From [Mycobacterium] vasticus (GTDB lineage Bacteria; Actinomycetota; Actinomycetes; Mycobacteriales; Mycobacteriaceae), in contig NZ_CP084028.1 in assembly GCF_020181595.1 (NCBI RefSeq), positions 1,585,647-1,649,646 on the forward strand: DNA of 64,000 nucleotides, in the 5' to 3' direction. The notes under the pieces are model-generated. The model was given only the letters and a program-made list of their open reading frames with translations. It was not told the DNA's origin and made no database searches. Shown here in pieces: positions 51,750 through 62,190 of the stretch; position 1 is the stretch's first letter; every line of letters begins with the position of its first letter. A program made the position numbers and the translations under genes.

Positions 51750-54335
51750 ATGGCGCGCGGCTTGCAGGGTGCAATTCTGCGGGGCTTCGGCGCCCGCGAC
51801 CACACCGTGACGGTGCTGGAGACCAGCTGGACGGCCCCGCACTGCATCCGGGTCCAGATGCACTCGCCGACACTGTTCGCCGACGCGACCGTCGAACCCA
51901 GTGCCTGGCTGCGGTTCTGGTTCCCCGACCCGGACGGTTCCGCCACCGAATTCCAGCGTGCCTACACCATCGCCGAGGGCGACGCCGCGACCGGACGCTT
52001 CGCGGTCGACATGATGCTGCACGAGCCGGCCGGACCGGCCACCCGGTGGGCCCGCACCGTCGAACCCGGCGCGACCATCGCGGCGATGTCGCTGATGGGC
52101 TCGTCGCGCTTCGAAGCCCCCTCCGACGTCGACGAGCAGCCCGCCGGCTACCTGCTGCTGGGGGACTCGGCGTCGATCCCCGGCATCAACGGGATCATCG
52201 GCACCGTCGCACCCGACGTGCCGATCGAGCTGTACCTCGAACAGCACGACGACAACGACCCGCTGATCCCGATTCGCGAGCATCCCCGGCTGCGGGTGCA
52301 CTGGGTGCCCCGCCGGGACGCGAACTCGCTGGCCGAGGCGATCGAGTCGCGGGACTGGTCGGACTGGTATGCCTGGGCCACCCCGGAGGCCGCGACGCTC
52401 AAGGCGCTGCGGGCCCGGCTGCGCGACGAGTTCGGCTTCCCCAAATCCGAGATCCACGGGCAGGCCTATTGGACGGCCGGGCGTGCCATGGGCACCGAGC
52501 GCGGCCCCGACCCCGCCTCTCCTGCATTGACTCTGCGCCCACCAGACGAAAGTGCGAGTGAGGCGCCCGGTGAGCGCAGCGTCAACGCCAAAGGGGAGTG
52601 GCGTGCCCAGGCCGCGGGCCGGCTGCTGGCCCCGCTGCGCAAGTCGCTGATCGCCTCCGGTGTCCTGCAGGCGCTGATCACGGTGGCGCAGCTCGCGCCG
52701 TTCGTACTGCTGGTCGAGCTGGCGCGGCTGCTTGTCTCGGGCGCCGACCAGTCGCGGCTGTGGACGGTCGGCATCGCCGCGGTCACCCTGCTCGGGGTGG
52801 GCACCCTGCTGGGGGCGGGCCTGACCCTGTGGCTGCACGCGGTCGACGCCCGGTTCTCCAGCGCGCTGCGGACCCGGCTCTTGACCAAGCTGTCCCGGCT
52901 GCCGCTGGGCTGGTTCACCTCCCGGGGCTCGGGGTCGATCAAACAACTCGTCGCCGACGACACCCTGTCGCTGCACTATCTGGTCACCCACGCCATTCCT
53001 GATGCCGTCGCAGCGGTCATCGCACCGGTGGCGGTGCTGATCTACCTGTTCGCGGTGGACTGGCGGGTGGCGCTGGTGCTGTTCGCGCCCGTGCTGGTCT
53101 ACCTGGTGCTGATGTCGGTGATGATGACCCAGTCCGGCCCCAAGATCAGCCAGGCGGTGCGCTGGGCGGAACGGATGAACGGCGAAGCCGGCACCTACTT
53201 GGAGGGCCAGCCGGTGATCCGGGTGTTCGGCGGCGCCGCCGCGTCGACCTTCCGCCGCCGGTTGGACGAGTACATCGATTTTCTGGTGGATTGGCAGCGG
53301 CCGTTCGTCGGCAAGAAGACGCTGATGGACCTGGTCACCCGGCCGTCGACGTTCCTATGGCTGATCATGCTGATCGGCGTCCCGTTGGTCGTTTCCGGTC
53401 GGATGGACCCAGTGAACCTGCTGCCATTCCTGTTGCTGGGCACCACTTTCGGTGCGCGGCTGCTGGGCATCGGTCTGGGCCTCGGCGGTATCCGCGGTGG
53501 CATGCTGGCGGCCCGGCGACTGCAGATCGCCCTGGACGAGCCGGAACTCGCTGTCGTCGACGAAGCGCGGCGCACCGACGAGCCCGGAACGGTGCGTTTC
53601 GAGAAGGTCGGCTTCGAATACCGGCCCGGGGTCCCGGTGATCTCCGACGTGTCGCTGACCCTGCGGCCCGGCACGGTGACCGCGCTGGTCGGCCCGTCCG
53701 GTTCCGGCAAGTCGACGCTGGCGGCGCTGTTGGCCCGCTTCCACGACGTCGCCGAGGGCGCGATCTCCGTTGACGGACACGACATCCGCACCTTGACCGC
53801 CGACGAGCTGTATCGCCGGGTCGGCTTCGTGCTGCAGGAGACCCAGTTGGTGCACGGCAGCGTGCGCGACAACATCGCGCTGGCGGTGCCGGAGGCCACC
53901 GATGAGCAGGTGCACGCCGCCGCGAAGCAGGCCCAGATCCATGACCGGATCCTGCGACTGCCCCAGGGGTACGACACCGTTCTCGGTGCGGCCGCGGCAC
54001 TGTCCGGCGGGGAGCGGCAGCGGCTCACCATCGCCCGCGCCATCCTGGCCGACACGCCGGTGCTGATCCTCGACGAGGCCACCGCGTTCGCCGACCCGGA
54101 GTCGGAATACCTTGTGCAACAGGCGCTGAACCGGCTGACCAAGGACCGCACCGTGCTGGTCATCGCGCACCGGCTGCACACCATCACCGGCGCCGACCAG
54201 ATCGTGGTGCTCGACCACGGCGCGATCGTCGAACAGGGCCGCCACGACGACCTGCTCGGCTCGGGGGGGCGCTACCAGCAGTTGTGGGAGACCGGCCGTC
54301 GTGTGGTCGCCACCGGAGCGGAGGTGGCGCGATGA
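51750..54335 (+). CDS. irtA: Ferric-siderophore ABC importer subunit IrtA with siderophore-interaction domain
   Basis: IrtA imports ferric carboxymycobactin or mycobactin with IrtB. The 861-residue protein starts at ATG 51750 with AAAGGA upstream. The first 270 residues form an FAD-binding siderophore-interaction (ferric reductase-like) domain ([20 protein letters not shown]). A six-TM exporter-fold membrane domain follows, then an ABC domain with Walker [14 protein letters not shown] (about residue 648), signature [15 protein letters not shown] and Walker [13 protein letters not shown]. The N-terminal domain reduces the iron inside the cell. Stop overlaps the irtB start. Confidence 0.95.
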   Translation: MARGLQGAILRGFGARDHTVTVLETSWTAPHCIRVQMHSPTLFADATVEPSAWLRFWFPDPDGSATEFQRAYTIAEGDAATGRFAVDMMLHEPAGPATRWARTVEPGATIAAMSLMGSSRFEAPSDVDEQPAGYLLLGDSASIPGINGIIGTVAPDVPIELYLEQHDDNDPLIPIREHPRLRVHWVPRRDANSLAEAIESRDWSDWYAWATPEAATLKALRARLRDEFGFPKSEIHGQAYWTAGRAMGTERGPDPASPALTLRPPDESASEAPGERSVNAKGEWRAQAAGRLLAPLRKSLIASGVLQALITVAQLAPFVLLVELARLLVSGADQSRLWTVGIAAVTLLGVGTLLGAGLTLWLHAVDARFSSALRTRLLTKLSRLPLGWFTSRGSGSIKQLVADDTLSLHYLVTHAIPDAVAAVIAPVAVLIYLFAVDWRVALVLFAPVLVYLVLMSVMMTQSGPKISQAVRWAERMNGEAGTYLEGQPVIRVFGGAAASTFRRRLDEYIDFLVDWQRPFVGKKTLMDLVTRPSTFLWLIMLIGVPLVVSGRMDPVNLLPFLLLGTTFGARLLGIGLGLGGIRGGMLAARRLQIALDEPELAVVDEARRTDEPGTVRFEKVGFEYRPGVPVISDVSLTLRPGTVTALVGPSGSGKSTLAALLARFHDVAEGAISVDGHDIRTLTADELYRRVGFVLQETQLVHGSVRDNIALAVPEATDEQVHAAAKQAQIHDRILRLPQGYDTVLGAAAALSGGERQRLTIARAILADTPVLILDEATAFADPESEYLVQQALNRLTKDRTVLVIAHRLHTITGADQIVVLDHGAIVEQGRHDDLLGSGGRYQQLWETGRRVVATGAEVAR

Positions 54336-56065
54336 TCCGCACGTTGATCGCGCTGATTCCACCGGACCGCCGCGGCCGGATACTCGGCTACACCTTGCTG
54401 ACGTTGCTGTCGGTGGCGGTGCGGGCGGCGGGCACCGTGTTGCTGGTACCCCTGGTGGCGGCGCTGTTCTCCGATGACCCGCACCGCGCGGTGCTCTGGC
54501 TGGGCTGGCTGACCGTCGCGACCCTGGCCGGCTGGATCATCGACTTCGCTGGTGCGCGAAGTGGATTCGATCTCGGCTTCGCAGTGCTCGATCACACCCA
54601 GCATGATGTGGCCGATCGGCTGCCGAGCGTCCGGTTGGACTGGTTCACCCCCGACAACACCGCCACCGCGCGGCAGGCGATCGCGGCCACCGGCCCCGAG
54701 CTGGTCAGCCTTGTGGTCAACCTTCTGTCGCCGCTGATCAGCGCGGTCCTGCTGCCGCCGGCCATCGCGGTGGCGCTGCTCGGAGTGTCCTGGCAGCTCG
54801 GGGTGGCCGCCCTCGGCGGGGTACCGCTGCTGCTGGGCGCGCTGTGGGCGGCCAACCGGCTCAGCGCCGGCGCCGACTCCGCCGCCGGTGACGCCAACAC
54901 CGCACTGACCGAGCGCATCATCGAGTTCGCCCGCACCCAGCAGGCGTTGCGTGCGGCCCGGCGTGTCGAGCCCGAACGCAGCACGGTCGGGGAGGCACTG
55001 ACCGCGCAGCACGGCGCCGCAATGCGGTTGCTCTTCATGCAGATTCCCGGTCAGCTGCTGTTCAGCCTGGCCAGTCAGGGCGCGCTGATCCTGCTGGCCG
55101 GTGCCACCACCGCGCTGACCGTGATGGGAACATTGAGCATTCCGGAGGCCATCGCGCTGATCGTCGTGATCGCCCGCTACCTCGAACCCTTCACCGTCAT
55201 CAGTGAATTGGGGCCGGCCCTGGAGTCGACGCGGGCCAGCCTGGAGCGGATCCAGACGGTGCTGAACGCGCCGGCGCTGACGGTCGGAACCGGCGGGCCA
55301 CGCGATGCCGCCGCCGCTCCGCGGATCGAGTTCGACGACGTCACTTTCGGCTACGGAGGTGCCCCGGTACTCGACCGGGTCAGCTTCACGCTGGAGCCCG
55401 GCAGCACCACCGCCATCGTCGGGCCGTCCGGGTCGGGCAAGAGCACCATCCTGGGCCTGATCGCCGGACTGCACGAACCCTCCGGCGGCCGGGTGCTGCT
55501 CGACGGCGTCGACGCCACCGAACTGGACGAAGCGACGCGGCGTGCGGCGAGCAGCGTGGTGTTCCAGCACCCCTACCTGCTGGACGGCACGATCCGCGAC
55601 AACGTCATGGTCGGAGATCCCGGTGCCGATCAGGACGGTTTCGGGCGGGTCACCGAACTCGCCCGGGTCGACGAACTGACCGGCCGGTTGCCCGACGGGG
55701 TGGACTCGCAGGTCGGGGAGGCCGGCGGCGCACTGTCCGGCGGTGAGCGCCAGCGGGTCAGCATCGCCCGCGCCCTGCTCAAACCCGCGCCGGTGCTGCT
55801 GGTCGACGAGGCGACCAGTGCCCTGGATACCGAGAACGAAGCGGCGGTGGTCGACGCGCTGACCGCCGAGTTGCGGCCGCGCACCCGGGTGATCGTGGCG
55901 CACCGGCTGGCCAGCATCGCTCAAGCCGACCGGGTGCTGTTCGTCGACGACGGCCGGATCGTCGAGGACGGATCGATCGACGAATTATGCGCCGCCGGAG
56001 GCCGTTTCGATGAGTTCTGGCGCCAGCAGCATGAGGCGGCCGGTTGGCGGATCGGCACCGCATGA
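54332..56065 (+). CDS. irtB: Ferric-siderophore ABC importer subunit IrtB
   Basis: The ATG at 54332 overlaps the irtA stop. The 577-residue half-transporter has six TM helices and an ABC domain: Walker [14 protein letters not shown] (about residue 365), signature [16 protein letters not shown], Walker [13 protein letters not shown]. Despite an exporter-like fold, IrtAB works as an importer. Overlap with the next gene extends the operon to a DUF3060 protein. Counterpart of Rv1349. Confidence 0.95.
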   Translation: MIRTLIALIPPDRRGRILGYTLLTLLSVAVRAAGTVLLVPLVAALFSDDPHRAVLWLGWLTVATLAGWIIDFAGARSGFDLGFAVLDHTQHDVADRLPSVRLDWFTPDNTATARQAIAATGPELVSLVVNLLSPLISAVLLPPAIAVALLGVSWQLGVAALGGVPLLLGALWAANRLSAGADSAAGDANTALTERIIEFARTQQALRAARRVEPERSTVGEALTAQHGAAMRLLFMQIPGQLLFSLASQGALILLAGATTALTVMGTLSIPEAIALIVVIARYLEPFTVISELGPALESTRASLERIQTVLNAPALTVGTGGPRDAAAAPRIEFDDVTFGYGGAPVLDRVSFTLEPGSTTAIVGPSGSGKSTILGLIAGLHEPSGGRVLLDGVDATELDEATRRAASSVVFQHPYLLDGTIRDNVMVGDPGADQDGFGRVTELARVDELTGRLPDGVDSQVGEAGGALSGGERQRVSIARALLKPAPVLLVDEATSALDTENEAAVVDALTAELRPRTRVIVAHRLASIAQADRVLFVDDGRIVEDGSIDELCAAGGRFDEFWRQQHEAAGWRIGTA

Positions 56066-56625
56066 ACGCCGACGATGACCCCGAGGCCCGAATCCGGGAG
56101 TTGGAGCGCCCCCTTTCGGACTTCGCCAGGTCCGCGGAACTGACCGTCCCCTCGGCTGGTATCGACGGGCATGCGTCGCCGCCGCGAAGCGAAGCGCGGG
56201 CGATCGGCGTCGTGATCGGTGCGATAGCGGCGGTTCTGGTGGCCGGCGCCGCGGTCGCGGTGTTCCTGGTCGTCGGTGCCAAGCCGAGCACGCCGTCGAG
56301 CCACCCGACCATTGGCCGCGGTGTTGCGGCCGCGCCGCCCGGCCCGCCGGTGCCGGGCAGGGGCGCCACCATCACGATCACCGGTGCCGGGGAGACCAAG
56401 ACACTGGACTGCGTCGGCAACTACGTCACCGTGACCGGGGTCAACAACACCGTGACGCTGACCGGCGACTGCGCCGGGCTGACGGTCTCGGGCATCGGCA
56501 ACATCATCACCGTCGACGCGGTCCCCACGATCGCGGCATCCGGGCTCAACAACCGGGTCACCTACCGCTCCGGGAATCCGAAGGTGGGTACCTCCGGGTT
56601 GGACAACGTCGTGGTGCGCGGCTAG
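56062..56625 (+). CDS. DUF3060-type membrane protein in the irtAB operon
   Basis: The ATG at 56062 overlaps the irtB stop and gives 187 residues. The cytoplasmic N-terminus contains a charged helix ([20 protein letters not shown]), then one TM helix (AIGVVIGAIAAVLVAGAAVA), a Pro-rich linker, and an extracytoplasmic right-handed beta-repeat (KTLDCVGNYVTVTGVNNTVT, GDCAGLTVSGIGNIITVDAV). The repeats, with two cysteines, match DUF3060 of mycobacterial lipoproteins and sensor proteins. Its place behind irtB suggests a role in siderophore uptake at the surface, which is not known for this family. Confidence 0.72.
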   Translation: MNADDDPEARIRELERPLSDFARSAELTVPSAGIDGHASPPRSEARAIGVVIGAIAAVLVAGAAVAVFLVVGAKPSTPSSHPTIGRGVAAAPPGPPVPGRGATITITGAGETKTLDCVGNYVTVTGVNNTVTLTGDCAGLTVSGIGNIITVDAVPTIAASGLNNRVTYRSGNPKVGTSGLDNVVVRG

Positions 56626-58163
56626 CTGCTGACCTGCCGCGCGATCGCCTTCTTGTCGACCTTCCCGACCGCCGTGGTGGGCAGCGCGGGCAGCGCCGCC
56701 AGCTGATCGACCCGCACATGTGTGGCCACCCCGCACTCGTCGAGATGACGGTTCAGCTCTGCCAGCGTCAGCGGATTATCGTGGAAAATTATTGCTGCGC
56801 AGACTTTTTCGCCCAGATACTCATCCGGTAGGCCGACGGCGGCCGCTGAGCGGATCGCCGGATGGTCCAGCAGGTGCGCCTCCAGCTCGTCGGCGGCGAT
56901 GTTCTCCCCGCCCCGGACGATCACGTCCTTGATCCGGCCCGTCACCTCGAGATAGCCGCCCGGCAGCCGGCGCACCCGGTCCCCGCTGCGGTAGAAGCCG
57001 TCCGGGCTGAAGGATCGCTCGTTGGCTTCCGCAGCGTTGTAGTAGCCGTTGATCGTGTACGGCCCGCGCACCAGCAGCTCGCCCTCGGGCGCCTCGGCGC
57101 CGTCCTCGTCGACCACCCGCACCTCGTCGTCGGCGCACAGCGGCCGGCCCTGGGTGGTGTCCAGCAACTCGGGGGCATCGCCGGGCCGGGTGTAGCAGAG
57201 CAGTCCCTCGGCCATGCCGAACACCTGCTGCAGGCCCGGGGTCAGAACGTCCCGGATCCGGCGGGCGTCGCCGGCGGCCAGTTTGGCGCCGCCCACCTGC
57301 AACAGTCGCAGTGTCGTCGGCTTCTGCGGCTCCCAATCGCAGGCCTGCGCCCACAGCGTCGCCAGCGCCGGAACCAGCGCGGTAGCGGTGACCCGGTGCC
57401 GCGCGATGGTGGCGAACGCCGCCTCTGGGCTGGGATCGGTGCCGAACACGGTGGCCGCACCCACCGACATGGCGCCGAGAAGTCCGGGGCAGGCCAGCGG
57501 GAAGTTGTGCGCGGCCGGCAGGGCCACCAGGTAGACGTCGTCGGCGGTCAGCTCGCACAGCGCCGCGCTGGCGGTGGCGTTGTAGACGTAGTCGTTGTGG
57601 GTGCGCGGGATCAGCTTGGGCAGGCCGGTGGTGCCACCGGAGACCAGCAGTAGCGCCGGGGTGTTCGGATCGGGGGCGCATCGGGGTGCGGGCTGGTCCC
57701 CGGCAGCGTCGTCGATGATGAGGCGCCGCAAACCGAGCTCGTCCACCATCGCCGGATAGTCGAATCCCGCAGTGGCGTCGGGGATCACGATCCCGATGGC
57801 GTCGCTGACGGCGGCCAGGTGCCCGATCTCGGCGGCCCGGTGACCGGGCAGGCACAGCACCGGTATGGCGCCCACTCGCAGCAGCCCGAACAACGTCACC
57901 GCGAATGCGCAACTGTTGGGCAACTGCAGCAGCACCCGATCGCCGGCGCCGACACCCAACCGGTGCAGGCCCGCCGCCGCCCGATCCGCTGCGCTGTCCA
58001 GCTGCGTGTATGTCAGCGTCGTGTCTGCGTCGATGACTGCTTTGCGGTCCGGCCACCGTGCGGCGGCGTCGTCGAGCAGGGAACTCAGCGGGCGGTCCTG
58101 CCAGTACCCGGCCGTGCGGTAGGCGTTGGCCCGGTCGGCCGGAAACGGTACGAACCCGTGCAT
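56622..58163 (-). CDS. mbtA: Salicyl-AMP ligase
   Basis: MbtA activates salicylate and loads it on the aryl carrier domain of MbtB. The 513-residue adenylation enzyme has LLVSGGTTGLPKLIPRTHND (about residues 173-192), YRSGDRVRRLPGGYLEVTGR, KDVIVRGGENIAADE and the C-terminal catalytic lysine in TTAVGKVDKKAIARQ. It is convergent with the irtAB operon, overlapping the DUF3060 gene by 4 bp, and divergent from mbtB across an IdeR box. Somewhat shorter at the N-terminus than Rv2384 as I recall it. Confidence 0.95.
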   Translation of the reverse strand: MHGFVPFPADRANAYRTAGYWQDRPLSSLLDDAAARWPDRKAVIDADTTLTYTQLDSAADRAAAGLHRLGVGAGDRVLLQLPNSCAFAVTLFGLLRVGAIPVLCLPGHRAAEIGHLAAVSDAIGIVIPDATAGFDYPAMVDELGLRRLIIDDAAGDQPAPRCAPDPNTPALLLVSGGTTGLPKLIPRTHNDYVYNATASAALCELTADDVYLVALPAAHNFPLACPGLLGAMSVGAATVFGTDPSPEAAFATIARHRVTATALVPALATLWAQACDWEPQKPTTLRLLQVGGAKLAAGDARRIRDVLTPGLQQVFGMAEGLLCYTRPGDAPELLDTTQGRPLCADDEVRVVDEDGAEAPEGELLVRGPYTINGYYNAAEANERSFSPDGFYRSGDRVRRLPGGYLEVTGRIKDVIVRGGENIAADELEAHLLDHPAIRSAAAVGLPDEYLGEKVCAAIIFHDNPLTLAELNRHLDECGVATHVRVDQLAALPALPTTAVGKVDKKAIARQVSS

Positions 58164-58216
58164 GTGACTCCCTGGCTAGCCGGCGGCGGTACGTGGATAG
58201 AGTAGCTTCGACAAAA

Positions 58217-58235
58217 TTAGGACAGCCTTCACTAA
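58217..58235 (+). promoter_or_regulatory. IdeR box between mbtA and mbtB
   Basis: TTAGGACAGCCTTCACTAA matches the consensus at 15 of 19 positions. It lies 14 bp upstream of the mbtB GTG and 53 bp upstream of mbtA, so it can control both. Confidence 0.8.
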
Positions 58236-58249
58236 CGAAAGGTGGCGGG

Positions 58250-61200
58250 GTGGGGCCGGACGACATTCGCGCGCAGGTGGCTGAGCTGCTCGGCGCCGAC
58301 GCCGGCGCCGTCGACCCCGACGCCGATCTGGTTGGCCAGGGGTTGGACTCGATCCGGATGATGAGCCTGGCCGGTCAGTGGCGGCGCCGCGGCCTCGACG
58401 TCGACTTCGCCGCACTGGCCGCCGAACCCACCGTCGCCGCCTGGGCGGCACTGGTCGCGGGTGCGTCTTCGGCTCCGGTGAGCGCCGGCTCCGGGCCCGA
58501 CGACGCGACAGCGCCGTTCCCGCTGGCCCCGATGCAGCACGCCATGTGGGTCGGTCGTGATGACGACGTGGCCCTGGGTGGGGTCGCCGGGCATCTCTAC
58601 GTGGAGTTTGACGGCCCCGGACTGGACCCCGACCGCTTGTCTGCGGCCGCCGACGCGCTGGCCGCCCGGCACCCGATGCTGCGGGTGGAGTTCCTGCCCG
58701 ACGGCACCCAGCAGATCCGGCCCGAGGCCGGCCTGCCGGTCGCGGTGCAGGACCTGCGCGGGCTGGACGCCGCCGCGGTCTCCGAGCGGCTCGCGCAGAC
58801 CCGCGAGGCGAAATCGCACCAGCAGCTTGATGATGCCGTCTTCGAGCTCACCCTGTCGCTGCTGCCGGACGGCACCGCGCGGCTGCACGTCGACCTGGAC
58901 ATGCAGGCCGCCGACGCGATGAGTTACCGCACCCTGATGGCGGACCTGGCTGCTGCGTATCGAGGCGCGACATGGGCGCCGCTGGGCTACACCTACCGGC
59001 AGTACCGCACTGCGACCGCCGACCGCGTGCCCGACGAGACCCACCGCCAGTGGTGGGCGCAGCGCATCCCCGACCTGCCCGACCCGCCTCGGTTACCGTC
59101 GCCGACCGGTGTCCCCGCAGACCCGCGCCGCAGCACCCGGCGTTGGCACCGGCTGGACCCCGACACCCGCGACGCGCTGTACAGCCAGGCCCGTGCCCAC
59201 GGCGTCACCCCGGCGATGACGCTGGCCGCCTCGTTCTCCCACACCTTGGCCTGCTGGTCGGATGCGCCCCGATTCCTTCTCAACGTGCCGCTGTTCGGTC
59301 GCGAACCCCTGCACGACGACGTGGAGCGACTCGTCGGGGACTTCACCTCGTCGCTGCTGTTAGACGTTGACCTGACCGGAATCGCGACCGCCGCTGCCCG
59401 CGCACACGCCGTGCAGGACGCCATGCGCAGCGCCGCCGCACACGCCGACTACCCGGGCCTGGCGGTGCTGCGCGACCTGAGTCGTCACCGTGGCACCCAG
59501 GTGCTGGCGCCGGTGGTGTTCACCAGTGCGCTCGGGTTGGGGGAGCTGTTCGCCGGGCCGGTGACCGAGACGTTCGGCACGCCGGTGTGGATCATCTCCC
59601 AGGGACCGCAGGTGTTGCTGGACGCCCAGGTCACCGAATTCGACGGCGGTGTGCTGGTGAATTGGGATGTGCGCGAAGAGATGTTCGCCCCCGGCGTGAT
59701 CGACGCCATGTTCGCCCACCACATCGCCGAGCTGAACCGGTTGGCCACCGGCGAGGGGTGGGACGCGCCGGCCCCGGCTGCGCTGCCCGCCGAGCAGGCG
59801 CAGGTGCGCGCGGCGGCGAACGCCGGCGCCGCCCAGCCCAGTGGGGAAGCCTTGCAGGACGGGTTCTTTCGGCAAGCCGCCGCGGAGCCCGATGCTGTTG
59901 CGGTGCTGCATTCCGCCGGGGTGATGAGCTATGGAGAGCTGCGCGATCAGGCGCTGGCCGTGGCGGCCGCGCTGGCGGGTCACGGTGTGCGGCCCGGTGA
60001 CACCGTGGCGCTGGTGGGGCCCAAGAGCGCCCAACAGATCCCGGCGCTGCTGGGCATCCTGGCCGCCGGGGCGGTGTACCTGCCGATCGCCGCCGACCAG
60101 CCGCCCGAGCGGGTGGCACGCATCTTGGAGCTGGGCGGGGCGGCACTGGCGTTGGTGACCGGGGAACCGTTGCCGGAGTTGCCGATTGCCGTGCTGAGTG
60201 TACGGAAGGCGCTCGGGAATTCCGCTGCCTTCGATCCGGTCCACACGGATCCCTCTGAGCTGGCCTACGTGGTGTTCACCTCCGGGTCCACCGGCGAACC
60301 CAAGGGCGTCGAGCTCACCCACGACGCGGCGATGAACACCGTCGAAACCCTCAGTGCACGTTTCGGATTCGGGCCCGATGACCGCAGCCTTGCCCTACTG
60401 ACCCTGGATGCCGACATGTCGGTGCTCGACGTCTTCGCCATGCTGCGTGCCGGGGGCGCGATCGTCATGGTCGACGAGACGGACCGCCGCAGCCCCGACG
60501 TCTGGGCGGAACTTGTTGCCCGGCACCGGGTCAGCGTGCTCAACCTGATGCCGGGCGCCCTGGAGATGTTGGCGTCGGTCGGCGCCGAACTGCCCTCGGT
60601 GCGGGCGGTGCTGACCGGAGGCGACTGGGTGCGCCCCGAGCTGGCGCGGCGCTTCGCGGCGCTGGCGCACGGGGTGCGGTTCGCCGGGCTGGGCGGGGCC
60701 ACCGAAACCGCCATCCACGCCACCGTGTGTGAGGTCGACGGCGAGCCGCCTGCCGACTGGGCATCGGTGCCCTACGGCAGGCCGCTGCCCAACATCGCCT
60801 GCCGCGTGGTCGGCGCAGACGGGACCGACCGCCCGGACTGGGTGGCCGGCGAACTGTGGGTCGGCGGGCGCGGCATCGCCTCGGGGTACCGCGGCCGGGC
60901 TGACCTGACCGCCGAGCGCTTCGTCGAACACGACGGCCGAACCTGGTATCGCACCGGGGATCTGGCCCGCTACTGGCCGGACGGCACCCTGGAATTCGTC
61001 GGGCGTGCCGATCACCGGGTCAAGGTCAGCGGGTACCGCATCGAGCTCGGCGAAGTCGAGGCCGCGCTGCGCCGGCTGCCCGGCGTGGCCGAGGCGGTGG
61101 TCGTCGCCCTGTCGGATTCCGGGCGTGATGTGTTGGCCGCCGCGGTCCGGCTCGGCGATCCGTCGGTGAGTGTCGAGGGCCTGCGGGCCGGCCTGGCCGA

Positions 61201-61666
61201 GGCGCTGCCCGAGCACATGATCCCGCGTCAGCTGGTGCTCCTCGACGCGATTCCCTACACCGTCGCCGGCAAGATCGACCGCCGGGCGGTGACGGCCGAG
61301 CTGGCCGCGGCATTCGCCGCCGAGGAGGGTTACCGCGAACCGGCCACCCCGCTGCAGCGCGCGCTGGCCGCGATCATCGCCGAAGTGCTGTCGGCGGATC
61401 GGGTCGGCGCGGACGACGACTTCTTCGCCCTCGGCGGGGATTCGGTGCTGGCCACCACCGCGGTGGCACGCATCCGCACCTGGCTCGATATGCCCGGGGC
61501 GGTGGTCGCCGACATCTTCGCCACCCGCACGGTGGCCGGACTGGCTTCTCGGCTGGCTGCTGGTGAGGCCGATCCGCGCCGCCTGGACGCCGTCGCCGAG
61601 GTGTATCTGGAGGTGGCGCTAATGGATTCGGCGGAGGTCGCTGACGCGCTGGCCGAGGTCGACTGA
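58250..61666 (+). CDS. mbtB: Mycobactin NRPS MbtB (aryl carrier, cyclization, adenylation, peptidyl carrier)
   Basis: MbtB condenses salicylate with serine or threonine and closes the oxazoline ring. The GTG at 58250 follows GAAAGG and gives 1138 residues: an aryl carrier domain with GQGLDSIRMMS (Ser34), a cyclization domain with the DxxxxDxxS motif DMQAADAMS (about residue 216), an adenylation domain with YVVFTSGSTGEPKGVELTH (about 670), and a C-terminal carrier domain FFALGGDSVLATTAVARI (about 1057). No terminal thioesterase is attached; the separate mbtT gene downstream may serve this. Longer in-frame starts to 58058 overlap mbtA and are not used. Confidence 0.95.
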   Translation: MGPDDIRAQVAELLGADAGAVDPDADLVGQGLDSIRMMSLAGQWRRRGLDVDFAALAAEPTVAAWAALVAGASSAPVSAGSGPDDATAPFPLAPMQHAMWVGRDDDVALGGVAGHLYVEFDGPGLDPDRLSAAADALAARHPMLRVEFLPDGTQQIRPEAGLPVAVQDLRGLDAAAVSERLAQTREAKSHQQLDDAVFELTLSLLPDGTARLHVDLDMQAADAMSYRTLMADLAAAYRGATWAPLGYTYRQYRTATADRVPDETHRQWWAQRIPDLPDPPRLPSPTGVPADPRRSTRRWHRLDPDTRDALYSQARAHGVTPAMTLAASFSHTLACWSDAPRFLLNVPLFGREPLHDDVERLVGDFTSSLLLDVDLTGIATAAARAHAVQDAMRSAAAHADYPGLAVLRDLSRHRGTQVLAPVVFTSALGLGELFAGPVTETFGTPVWIISQGPQVLLDAQVTEFDGGVLVNWDVREEMFAPGVIDAMFAHHIAELNRLATGEGWDAPAPAALPAEQAQVRAAANAGAAQPSGEALQDGFFRQAAAEPDAVAVLHSAGVMSYGELRDQALAVAAALAGHGVRPGDTVALVGPKSAQQIPALLGILAAGAVYLPIAADQPPERVARILELGGAALALVTGEPLPELPIAVLSVRKALGNSAAFDPVHTDPSELAYVVFTSGSTGEPKGVELTHDAAMNTVETLSARFGFGPDDRSLALLTLDADMSVLDVFAMLRAGGAIVMVDETDRRSPDVWAELVARHRVSVLNLMPGALEMLASVGAELPSVRAVLTGGDWVRPELARRFAALAHGVRFAGLGGATETAIHATVCEVDGEPPADWASVPYGRPLPNIACRVVGADGTDRPDWVAGELWVGGRGIASGYRGRADLTAERFVEHDGRTWYRTGDLARYWPDGTLEFVGRADHRVKVSGYRIELGEVEAALRRLPGVAEAVVVALSDSGRDVLAAAVRLGDPSVSVEGLRAGLAEALPEHMIPRQLVLLDAIPYTVAGKIDRRAVTAELAAAFAAEEGYREPATPLQRALAAIIAEVLSADRVGADDDFFALGGDSVLATTAVARIRTWLDMPGAVVADIFATRTVAGLASRLAAGEADPRRLDAVAEVYLEVALMDSAEVADALAEVD

Positions 61667-61667
61667 C

Positions 61668-61895
61668 TCAGCTCGAGAGTTCGTGCTCCACCGCCCGGCG
61701 AATCCACGCCGAGATCGAGCGGTCATCATCGTCGGCGGCCTTGCGAACACGCTCCAACAACTCGGGTGGAAGCCGCACCGGTATCGGGTCGGACATCCGG
61801 CCTGGCCGGCGGATCGGCGCACCCTGTGGCTGTTGGTTTTCGGGACGTGCGTAGTACTCGTACTCCTGATCTGGGGTCATGTCGGTGTTGGTCAT
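61668..61895 (-). CDS. Ribbon-helix-helix antitoxin-like protein
   Basis: The 75-residue protein begins MTNTDMTPDQEYEYYARPEN, followed by a Pro/Arg-rich linker and the CopG-type ribbon-helix-helix DPIPVRLPPELLERVRKAAD through SISAWIRRAVEHEL. Such proteins in actinobacteria are often the antitoxins of BrnT-like toxins encoded just upstream. Here the ATG overlaps the stop of a small upstream ORF (ATGA). Convergent with mbtB; their ends are 2 bp apart. Confidence 0.75.
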   Translation of the reverse strand: MTNTDMTPDQEYEYYARPENQQPQGAPIRRPGRMSDPIPVRLPPELLERVRKAADDDDRSISAWIRRAVEHELSS

Positions 61896-62038
61896 CGGTC
61901 ACTCCTGTACTGGTCGGCAAGATGTTTGGAGGCGACGTAGCAGCCGATAGGTCTGCACTTGCGTGGGTCTCCGGTCCGGGATGGAGCTATCGGGACGACG
62001 AGCACATCGCCGGCGAGGTCCAGAAGTGGGTCACCCAC
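61892..62038 (-). pseudogene. Probable remnant of a BrnT-like toxin gene
   Basis: An open frame ending at 61892 overlaps the antitoxin-like ATG. From a GTG at 62038 it encodes 48 residues, VGDPLLDLAGDVLVVPIAPS then GCYVASKHLADQYRSDR, resembling the C-terminal half of BrnT-like toxins. No ATG or complete N-terminal half is found upstream in this frame, though the frame stays open. It may be a truncated toxin or a short divergent one. The opposite strand has an open frame too (61921-62149), which lowers certainty. Confidence 0.35.
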
Positions 62039-62190
62039 GAAGACCGTGTAGTCGTCTCGACTACAGACGTCTACGCGTTGATGTGGCTTGAGAGGGTCTT
62101 GAGCCGACCCCGGGCCGTGACGATGGGTGGCAGCCGTGTTTCGGGATAAGGGCTGGTGGACAGCCGTCTCAGTGTGCCAACATCGAAGCT

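Noticed and set aside
58058..58249. Upstream extension of mbtB
   Set aside because: It would run through the IdeR box and into mbtA; GTG 58250 with GAAAGG matches the start of the aryl carrier domain.
61766..62149. Plus-strand open frame over the antitoxin-like region, ending DVYALMWLERVLSRPRAVT
   Set aside because: It overlaps the antitoxin gene in antisense and has no ribosome binding site; a shorter version from 61921 cannot be fully excluded but no family is recognised.
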